A DNA stretch of 11,654 bases from Methanobacteriota archaeon (GTDB lineage Archaea; Thermoplasmatota; DTKX01; GCA-020343715). The notes below the pieces were generated by a model. It did no database searches. It was not told where the DNA came from and worked only from the letters and a program-made list of their open reading frames with translations. Of the stretch, positions 1 through 7,200 are shown piece by piece. The stretch is from the NCBI GenBank assembly GCA_030594725.1, contig JAUVEQ010000048.1, positions 1 to 11,654 of the forward strand. The letters run 5' to 3'. The first letter of the stretch is position 1, and each line of letters starts with the position of its first letter. The position numbers and the translations under genes are program-made.

Positions 1-701
1 GGAAGCTCGTTGGGGATCGCAGAGATGTCCTGGACGATCTCCACGGACCCCAGGCTGAGCACACCGACGACCACCGCGATTATCGCCACCACGAGGAAGT
101 CGGCGAACCTCCCTAACCTGGTGCGCTTGAGGGCCAGGAGCACCCCTATCGTGAGGAAGCCCATCACAGCTGTTGCAGGGTCCCAATCCCAGGGTGCGGC
201 CAGGACGGCGATGCCCTCGACGACCCTGCCAGAGATGGTCCCCCCGACCTCAAAATCGCCCTGGTATCCGACCAGCACCTCTATCTGGCCGAAGATGATG
301 ATCGTGGCCACAGCGGCGATGAAGCCTGCCATCACCTCGTTGGAGATGAATCGCACAAGGCTCCCCAGTTTCAAACTCCCAAGCAAGAACTGGATCAGGC
401 CTATCAGCAATGTGAGGGTGGCGATCCCACGGACCAGGTCGTCGCCGAGGAATCCCAGGTTGTCGGCCACTATGAGGGCGATTGCATTGGTGAGGGTGAT
501 GACCATCAGCTGGGTGCTGGCGAAGAGAGAGCCGACCAACACCGTGAGCATGCCCGCATAGAGGCCATAGATGGGGTCGACCCCGGCGATGAGGGCATAG
601 GCCATGCCCTCGGGGATGCTGACCATGGCGACCGACAGACCGCCTGTTAGGTCACCTACGGCCGTCTTCTTGTTCGGGACTGGAAACTCCACTCCCCGCA
701 T
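1..701 (-). CDS. SulP-family anion permease, N-terminal part (runs off left edge)
   Basis: Reading the minus strand from ATG at 699-701 gives about 233 open codons to the left edge with no stop. The product starts MRGVEFPVPNKKTAVGDLTG and continues as alternating hydrophobic segments. The early stretch SIPEGMAYALIAGVDPIYG (about residues 28-46) is the hallmark first-helix region of SulP transporters: a proline-bearing helix followed by a P-x-YGLYAG turn. About seven or eight membrane segments are visible. The family moves sulfate, bicarbonate or other anions across the cytoplasmic membrane, but the substrate cannot be read here. The C-terminal half, including any STAS domain, is outside the window. 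GGAGGG lies directly before the ATG, too close for an ideal ribosome site; a purine-rich GGAAGGGATGAG lies a little further up. GTG at codon 4 is an alternative start. Sequence is distinct from the second SulP gene at 2249-4129, so this is not a recent duplicate. Confidence 0.9.
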   Translation of the reverse strand, partial: MRGVEFPVPNKKTAVGDLTGGLSVAMVSIPEGMAYALIAGVDPIYGLYAGMLTVLVGSLFASTQLMVITLTNAIALIVADNLGFLGDDLVRGIATLTLLIGLIQFLLGSLKLGSLVRFISNEVMAGFIAAVATIIIFGQIEVLVGYQGDFEVGGTISGRVVEGIAVLAAPWDWDPATAVMGFLTIGVLLALKRTRLGRFADFLVVAIIAVVVGVLSLGSVEIVQDISAIPNEL

Positions 702-846
702 CCCTCCATCTCATCCCTTCCAATGCGAGCGGTCCGTGATGGGCCGGGGGCATTATACCATTTTCGCCAGCGTCCATGTCGAATGAGTTAACTTTCGCCA
801 ATCCTTGATATAGTTTCTATATTTTGAAATCTAATCCAGGAGGTGC
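702..846. promoter_or_regulatory. Divergent intergenic region with archaeal TATA-like boxes
   Basis: This 145-base gap separates the minus-strand SulP gene from the plus-strand DUF1254/1214 remnant and is more AT-rich than its flanks. On the minus strand, TGGTATAATG (760-751) could be a TATA box placing a start site near 730 and giving a leader of about 30 bases. On the plus strand, TTTCTATATTTT (814-825) could place a start site near 845-850. A strong AGGAGGTG stands at 838-845, only a base or two before GTG 847, so it is badly spaced for that codon. GAGGGAGGGA at about 861-870 is well spaced for TTG 877. Box positions are read by eye from archaeal promoter geometry and are not experimentally supported. 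Confidence 0.5.
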
Positions 847-1533
847 GTGGGAATATTCCTGAGGGAGGGAATTCAGTTGAACGACGTCTTCGAAGAACTG
901 GCAAAGGCAAGGGAGGAAGAGGGCTATACCATTGGTGTGCAGCCCTTTATTTACGGCTGGCCTCTGATCGAGATGTACCGGAGCCGATGGGAATGGCATT
1001 TTGACAAGAGCAGTCACAATTACAACGGCCCGATCAACGTGTTCGGCCACACGCGCCGGGCCACCCACGAGGATACCTTCGTGGTGACGCCGATCAACGA
1101 TGCATTCTATTCGAGAGCCTTCGTCGACCTTGTCGCCGAGCCTGTCATCTTCGAGCCTCCCGTGATCGATGACCGCTATTATACCGCCCAGATGGTGGAC
1201 TTCTACACCAACAGCTTCGACTACGTAGGTGTGCGGAAGGGAGACACCGATGGAGGAGCAATTGCCCTGGTCGGTCCTGATTGGCGAGGTGTGTTGCCCG
1301 AGGGCATCAACCGAGTGATCCACAGCCCCACGCCGGTGAAGTGTATACTGGCCCGTGTGGTCCCGATCGGAAATGACGAGGATTCCGCGATAGCGATACA
1401 GCATCAGTTCAAGCTGACGCCGCTCACCGTATGGTCCAGTGAGGCCGAGGTAGGCCCCGTAGTCCCACCCCCAAGACCATATCTGGATTTCGAAAAGAGC
1501 GATCCGCTGGATTTCTATCGCGTGTTGAACTGA
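847..1533 (+). pseudogene. DUF1254 domain fragment, 5' part of a broken DUF1254/DUF1214 gene
   Basis: This frame encodes the N-terminal half of a DUF1254/DUF1214 protein, a family of unknown biochemical function in bacteria and some archaea. Recognisable family blocks are FIYGWPLIEMYRSRWE near the start, HTRRATHEDTFVVTPINDAF, YSRAFVDLVAEPVIFEPPV, YYTAQMVDFYTNSFDYVG, and IQHQFKLTPL near the end. The frame stops at TGA 1531-1533, after FYRVLN, where full-length homologues continue. Reading past the TGA in the same frame gives CLTENPPTP, which matches the expected interdomain linker, so the TGA interrupts a formerly longer protein. GTG 847 opens the frame; TTG 877 has the better-spaced ribosome site and gives MNDVFEELAK. 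No signal peptide is seen, although many bacterial members carry one. The fragment could still be translated as a stand-alone domain. Confidence 0.8.
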
Positions 1534-2066
1534 TGCCTCACCGAGAACCCACCCACCCCCCCGCCGATGATGGGATGATGGGCATGTTCGAACGTATCGG
1601 TATAGGTCCTGGGATGGAGTTCGACCCGGCCAAATTGGACCCATCAATTGTCAAGGGCCTAGTACGTGCTATTGGTTCTGGGATGCAGCTGATGTTTGCC
1701 GGAATGCCCTTCTGTGTGCCCAATGTCAACGGATGGTTGATACCGGATCCTTCCCGGTCGGGTAATTATGGGACCGATTATTACCTCCGTTTATTCGCCG
1801 CGAAGGTCGGACTCCTGGCCAATGCTGCCATCGAGGCCCTTTACATCGGCGTGTTCATGGACGAGAACAAAGAGATGCTGGTTGGTGACCGCAACTACAT
1901 CCTTCATTTCGACAAGGACCAGATCCCCCCAGTCCACGCCTTCTGGTCAGTTACCATGTACACCCATCCCGAGGGATTCCTGACGGAGAGCTCTATCAAC
2001 CGCTACGCCATCGGCAGTCTGAGACAACATATGAAATACAATCCGGACGGCTCCGTGGACATCTAG
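1533..2066 (+). pseudogene. DUF1214 domain fragment, middle part of the broken gene
   Basis: This open frame is shifted relative to the DUF1254 part and starts at an ATG overlapping the previous stop by one base (TGATG). From about GMMGMFERIGIGPGMEFDP onward it is a typical DUF1254/1214 continuation. Family blocks are GNYGTDYYLRLFAAKVGL, RNYILHFDKDQIPPVHAFWS, VTMYTHPEGF and INRYAIGSL, ending at YNPDGSVDI. The shift from the upstream frame happens in or next to seven C residues at 1556-1562: adding one C, or removing two, rejoins the frames as TENPPTPPADDGMMG or one residue shorter. The frame ends at TAG 2064-2066, yet the codons after it still encode the conserved family C terminus. The TGATG junction would allow reinitiation, so a coupled two-ORF arrangement cannot be excluded, but loss of the C-terminal segment argues for decay. 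Confidence 0.8.
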
Positions 2067-2219
2067 ATCCAGCGGGAATCCCCAGGACCAGATAAGGAGT
2101 CGAACTGGTTACCCTGCACACCTCCTGGCAAGACCTTCCGCATGATCCTCCGCATGTACAATCCGAAGGGTGAGATCCTAAGTGGCGTCTGGAAACCCCA
2201 GTCGATAAAACGGGTCGAC
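2067..2219 (+). pseudogene. DUF1214 C-terminal remnant beyond the TAG
   Basis: The same frame continues after TAG 2064-2066 with IQRESPGPDKESNWLP and then FRMILRMYNPKGEILSGVWK, ending around IKRVD. This is the usual last ~50 residues of DUF1254/1214 proteins, whose consensus near here is roughly aromatic-I-Q, E/D-S-P-G, NWLP, then GxWKP. No stop follows at the usual family end. The frame runs on into antisense of the neighbouring permease gene until 2789, so the native stop has probably mutated as well. The remnant converges on the SulP gene ending at 2249, with about 30 bases between them. Assignment to the same ancestral gene rests on recalled family similarity and unbroken colinearity. Confidence 0.75.
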
Positions 2220-2248
2220 CAGCCATGGTCTGGACCTGATCAAGGATG

Positions 2249-4129
2249 TCAATCCTTCGGTCCGGAGGGTTCGTTCCCTTCAGAGGTCCCATCAGGCGGA
2301 TCTCTGATTGAGGACTCACCTTCGTCGTTGTCATCCTCATCCTCAGCGGGACCGGGTTCTTCCTCCTCGGGTTCGTCTGTGTCATCATCGGTCTTCTGGG
2401 AACTATCCTGCTCCGCCTCGGCCATCCTGACCACCTTCCAGCTCATGTACTCCTCCACAATCCCGTTGATGGAGACATCCTCTCCTACGGGACCTCCCTC
2501 CTCATCCATCTCTGATATCTCCAGTGCATCAATGGCCTGTCCCGTAGGATTGGCGATCCTGAATTCGATCCCGCGCTTTCGGAGGGTTCTGTGCAGTTCC
2601 TTCAGCATGTCCGCTGCAGAGATATCCAGCATGGGTGAGCTCTGGAGATCGAGGATGATCAGCTCGATTCCCTCCTCCGCATCCATCATCTCGGTTATTG
2701 TCTCCTTGATGGTAACGCAGTTCGCGAAGATCAGGGGTGCGTCGGCGCGGACGATGAGCACACCTTGGATACTCTCGTTCTCAGAATGACGGGCAATATC
2801 CTTGTACTGTTCGGATCCTGGCACCCTGCCCAGCACCGCGATGTGAGGATGGGAGATGCGATAGATGACATACACAAAGGCGATCAGTACGCCCACCAGG
2901 ACACCTTCCAGGACCCCGATGAGGAGAACGATGGCGAAGGTGAGCATCGCGATGGCGAACTCCCACCCGCTGAACATCCGGATCCTGTGGAGCTCGGCAA
3001 AGTCGACCATGCTTATGACGGACCAGATGATGAGCACAGCCAGGACTACCATCGGCATGTTGTAGAACATTCCTGTGAACCACATCGCCACAACAGCAAT
3101 GAGCAGGGCGCCGAGCATCCCTGCCACGAGTGTCTTCGCTCCCACGTTGTCATTGATCATCGAACGGGAGAAGCTCCCAGCCACCGGGAAACCTGAGAAC
3201 AAGCCTGCTGCGATGTTCGAAGACCCGTAGGCGACCAGCTCCTGGTCCTTGTCAACCTTGTACTCGTACTTGTTCTCGAAGATCTTCCCGACGCTCGTGC
3301 CGTCGAGGAATGTGATGATCCAGAGGGAGAAGGCAAGGGGAACCAGGGCGGTTATGTCGGTGTACTCGACCTTCGGTACGCTTAGCGACGGTAGTCCGGC
3401 GGGGATCTCGCCCACGATATCCACGCCCCGGTCCTGGAGGTTGGTCAAGGACATCATCACGATGGACACGATGACGACCATCAGAGGGCTCGGTAACCTG
3501 GGATACTTCTTCCCGAACCAACCCAACAGGAAGGCTAGGAGGATCCCGAGCCCAAGTGTGTAGAGGTTGGTGGCATCCAGGTTCCCTAGAAGATAGAACA
3601 GCTTCGTGTAGAAATCACCTGATGTGCTCTCTATACCGAATAGCTTGGGTAGCTCGCCCACGATGATGGTGATACCCACGCCTGCTAGGAACCCCTTGAA
3701 TACCGACACCGGGATCAGGTTCACGATGAATCCCAGCTTGAGGATCCTGGAAGCTATGAAGATGAGGCCGACCATGAGGGCAACCATGCCCGCCAAGGCG
3801 ACATATTCGTCCGGGTCACCAGCCGCAAGGATCCCCACCACGGATGCGGTAAGTATGGCCTGGGATGAACTCGGCCCGATGTTGAGGTGCTTGATCGTCC
3901 CGAAGAAGAAGTAGGCGAACCCGGCGGCGATACCGGCGTAGAGGCCGTACTGGGGAGGTAGTCCCGCCAGCTCAGCATATGCCATGAGCATCGGGATGGA
4001 GATGGCAGCCATCGTCAGGCCGGCGATTACATCGGGCTTGAGCCACTTCCGGTCGTACGCTGGTAGCCATACACTGACGGGAAGAATCTCTTTGAACTTG
4101 GCCTTGACTAACTCGACGGCAGAATCCAA
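2249..4129 (-). CDS. SulP-family permease with STAS domain and acidic tail
   Basis: A complete 626-residue permease of the cytoplasmic membrane, expected to exchange or co-transport anions such as sulfate or bicarbonate; substrate not determinable. Residues ~25-415 form the transport domain: AAISIPMLMAYAELAGLPPQ is the characteristic first helix, followed by YGLYAG and the IGPSSSQAILTASVV segment equivalent to the family's substrate-site loop. Residues ~430-560 form a STAS domain; RADAPLIFANCVTIKE and DLQSSPMLDISAADML (from ~493) are its typical strand and nucleotide-loop region. Residues ~571-626 are extremely rich in Asp and Glu (for example TDDDTDEPEEEEPGPAEDED) and unusual for the family. 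The start is TTG at 4127-4129: an in-frame TGA lies seven codons upstream, no other start codon lies between, and AGGTGAGG (4150-4143) provides a ribosome site. Stop TGA at 2249-2251. Confidence 0.93.
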   Translation of the reverse strand: MDSAVELVKAKFKEILPVSVWLPAYDRKWLKPDVIAGLTMAAISIPMLMAYAELAGLPPQYGLYAGIAAGFAYFFFGTIKHLNIGPSSSQAILTASVVGILAAGDPDEYVALAGMVALMVGLIFIASRILKLGFIVNLIPVSVFKGFLAGVGITIIVGELPKLFGIESTSGDFYTKLFYLLGNLDATNLYTLGLGILLAFLLGWFGKKYPRLPSPLMVVIVSIVMMSLTNLQDRGVDIVGEIPAGLPSLSVPKVEYTDITALVPLAFSLWIITFLDGTSVGKIFENKYEYKVDKDQELVAYGSSNIAAGLFSGFPVAGSFSRSMINDNVGAKTLVAGMLGALLIAVVAMWFTGMFYNMPMVVLAVLIIWSVISMVDFAELHRIRMFSGWEFAIAMLTFAIVLLIGVLEGVLVGVLIAFVYVIYRISHPHIAVLGRVPGSEQYKDIARHSENESIQGVLIVRADAPLIFANCVTIKETITEMMDAEEGIELIILDLQSSPMLDISAADMLKELHRTLRKRGIEFRIANPTGQAIDALEISEMDEEGGPVGEDVSINGIVEEYMSWKVVRMAEAEQDSSQKTDDDTDEPEEEEPGPAEDEDDNDEGESSIRDPPDGTSEGNEPSGPKD

Positions 4130-4200
4130 GTCGGCGATGTTCCCTCACCTCGGAGCGAGTAGGCGGATTGCATAAGGGGATATTATTACCTTTGGCAAGA
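4130..4200 (-). promoter_or_regulatory. Promoter and ribosome site for the SulP-STAS gene
   Basis: On the minus strand the 95-base gap after the large surface gene contains GGTAATAATATCCCC, with the TATA-like core at about 4190-4178. About 25 bases downstream would put the transcript start near 4155-4160, followed by AGGTGAGG (4150-4143), about 13 bases before the TTG start. This supports independent transcription of the permease rather than read-through from 4225-8562. A T-rich GTGTTTTCTTG just downstream of the surface gene's stop (about 4208-4198) may help terminate that transcript. Both are visual assignments. Confidence 0.45.
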
Positions 4201-4224
4201 AAACACGTCCATATCCGTATCTTC

Positions 4225-7200
4225 TTATTTCCACTGTCTGCCAACAACGAATCCAGACCCAAGGGCACCGACCATGATCACGGCGGCGACAGCGTACTCC
4301 CATAGCGGATATGAGCCGACGCCTTCATCACCATCATCCCCTCCATTGCCACCATTGCCACCGTTGCCGTCGGCCGGGATATTGACCACGATGGGCCCGT
4401 AGGTCGCACCACCACCCGCCTCGTTGACCGCCGCTATGAAGTAGTAGTATGTGGCGTTGACCTCCACCTTGCTGTCAACGAAGCTAGTCACATCGCCCAC
4501 CTCAGTGATGAGGTCGGGAGTGGATTGCCACTCGTAATCAGCTCGGAATATCTGGTAACCCGTGATCTTTCCCCCTCCGTCGTTCTCAGGGGGATCCCAG
4601 GTCAGCCTGACCTCCCCCTTCACGACGGTGGCCTCGGCGCTGGCGGGTGGACTCGGGCTTGCGGGTCCCTGCTGCACCCACACACCTATCGAGGGGGAAT
4701 CCTTGCCGGAACCTGCCACGTTGGCTGCCTGTATCATGTAGAAGTAGGTCTCCCCTATCTCCACACTATCGTCGATATAGGTCCTCTCGGACCCATCCAC
4801 GATGGTCAGCTGGTTCAACTCGTTATATCGGGGGCCCCTCCAGATGATGTAATCGTCGATCACCGCCCCTCCGTCATCCTCGGGAGGGGTCCAGGTCATG
4901 TGAACGGCCCCCAACTGGGATACCGCGTTGAAGGATGCGACCTGACCCGGGGGTACGATCTCGGGGATCTCCCTACTGACGATAATCTCCGCGTTGTCAA
5001 GGTCGAGCCAGTCCGATGGGGTGAAGGTCACGACCTCGTAGGGACCGATCTCGATGTTCATCAACGTCGCCGTCGGCAAGTGGTCCGGCACCCCGGTCGC
5101 GTTGAGCTGGGCCTCTGTGATGACGTTACCCTGGAACTGGACCCCGATGGTGATCTTGTGTGGACCCCTGTTCTGGAAGACCAGGGAGGCGTAGTCATCT
5201 GTGGTGTTGATGATCGCAAGGGAGTCGCCGAATAGTGTCGCGTCCAGGACGCTGTAGACCCGCTGCCTGGTCTTGGGGTCTTGCCCCTCGGCCCCCATGG
5301 CCTTGACGTGGGTGAAGCCGTAACCCTTCGATGCGTCCGTTGTACCGTAGGTCATGCGACCCCGGAGGGGATTGTCGTCGGTGTACTCCATCGATATTGT
5401 GTCCGTCGAGGTATCCTTGACATCTGCTAGCTGGATGGCGTAGGCCGATGTGCCGTTCCAGAAGACGGACCAGTTGTAAACGCCGTCTCCAGGTTTGCCC
5501 TCGACAGTGGTGGTGAAGTCGGTGCCGTTCCCTATCAGCCATCCATCGATGTGGTCCCCCAGGCCCATGAAGGTGGGGGCTGGAGCCGAGTCGGGGACCT
5601 CAACGATCAGATTGCCCGAGGTATCCCAGTAGTTGCGATTGCCGGAGGTGTCCTCCAGCGAAGACGTGGCATCCCCGGTAAGGAACATCGACATGCCCTC
5701 CCAGTCGGTGGGAAGGGTCCGGGGACCGTTGACGACGCTGTAGGGTATGAAGGCGATGCCGGTGGTCGACGACTCGTGGATGTCGCTGGTGAAGTCGTAG
5801 CTCCACTCCCACCAGCCACCGGTCTTGTCGACCTCGATGTAGGGCGGGGTGTGCCAATAGTCCTCGGACTCGTTGAAGCTCTCCTGCACCCCCTCTTCGG
5901 AGGTCCAGATGGGCTTGTTGCAGTCGTAGACGTAGATGCGGACCGTGTTGTCGTACGGGACGTTCACGACCTTCCACGGCACCACGGCGTGGGCGATGTC
6001 CCCCGAGATCATGGTGATGATGCCGTACTCGTGGTCGCGCACCGCGTTCTCCACATCCCTGAGGAAGATACCCATGCCCATGGCGGGCATCGGGAACTCC
6101 GCGGAGGGTTCCAGGCCCTCAAGGAACCGGTACAGGTACCACTCCAGCACCTCGGCCGACAGCTGGGAGCCCTGCATCTTGTCCACGTTCCTGTTGAACT
6201 CGCTGTCTTCGGCGAGGTCGAGATCGCGGGAGTAGAGGGCGCTCTCGTTCCATATAGCGGGATTGGCGTCGTTGTGATACAGCTGGAGGGCCGTCGAGCT
6301 CATGCCGTAGCACTCGCCGTACCGGGCGATCCAGCAGTAGAAGCACCCGTAGTACAGCATTGCCAGGGGATCAGGGGCCAGGGATTCCTCGAACTCGTAT
6401 CCCAGGCAACTGAAGCCGGTCCACGGGTCCCACCAGGGGATGCCGATGCACACGTAATAGGGGAAGTACACCTGGCCCTCCCCAAAGGTGTCCTTGTAGC
6501 TCCCCTCCTCCCAGAGGAGCCAAGGATAGGTCAGGATGTGGTCCGTGGGATTCTGGTCGGACAGGCCGAAGTCCTCGGGCCAGTATGGATAGGGATGGAC
6601 CTCCAGCTCCTCGGTGGAGAGGTCGGAGCCAGCCAGGTTCCTGATCTCGATCTGATAGCTGCCGAAGGGAAGCGTGTCATGGAGGGTGAAGTTGATGAGG
6701 TCCCCCTCCACATGGCTCCTGGGCACCGTGTACATGGGGATGGCATCCAAGTAGAACGTGGCGCCTGCGGCGCTGGAGGCGTCGATACTGATAGGGGTGC
6801 CAGCCCAGCCGTGCTGGGGTGTGAAGGAGATAATGATCGGGCCCCTGGCCTCGACCCTCACGCTGAGCCTGTCGGTGTACGAAGGCCAGATGGGGTCCAC
6901 GGGCCAACCGTCGTCGACCCGGAGCTGGACGACGATGGTCACGTTCTCGTCCCCGATGAAGGCCTGGAAGGCCGGCTCGGCGGTGTCAGCGTTCCGCAGC
7001 GTGACGTTGTATCCGAGGTCGTCGACGATGGTCCAGTTGTAGGAAAGGGTGTCACCGTTCACGTCCCAGCTGCCCGTCCCATCGAGGCGGAATGATGCAC
7101 CGCTGCCTACGGCCCAGTCCTCACCCGCAACGGCCACCGGTGGGGTGTTGTACTCCGTGCCGGTGTAGAATATGATGTCGTTGTTGCTGATGACAGAGAG

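Noticed and set aside
817..1647. A 276-codon minus-strand open frame
   Set aside because: It is opposite the DUF1254 remnant, whose family blocks are clear on the plus strand. The minus-strand product shows no domain or ribosome site.
2142..2789. A 215-codon plus-strand open frame
   Set aside because: Its first ~25 codons are the DUF1214 C-terminal remnant. The rest is Ser/Pro-rich antisense of the SulP-STAS gene, open only because the pseudogene's stop is missing.
4225..4310. Possible archaeosortase sorting signal at the C terminus of the 1445-residue protein
   Set aside because: There is a membrane helix with a basic tail, but no PGF-type or similar motif precedes it. A plain membrane anchor is the simpler reading.
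4343..4368. Short nine-base tandem repeat
   Set aside because: It encodes the Gly-Asn linker before the membrane anchor and needs no separate explanation.
5551..7095. A 514-codon plus-strand open frame opposite the large surface gene
   Set aside because: It is antisense to a clearly domain-bearing gene. Its product is a low-complexity run of Val, Gly, Asp, His and Arg with no recognisable domain, as expected from GC-rich codons read on the opposite strand.
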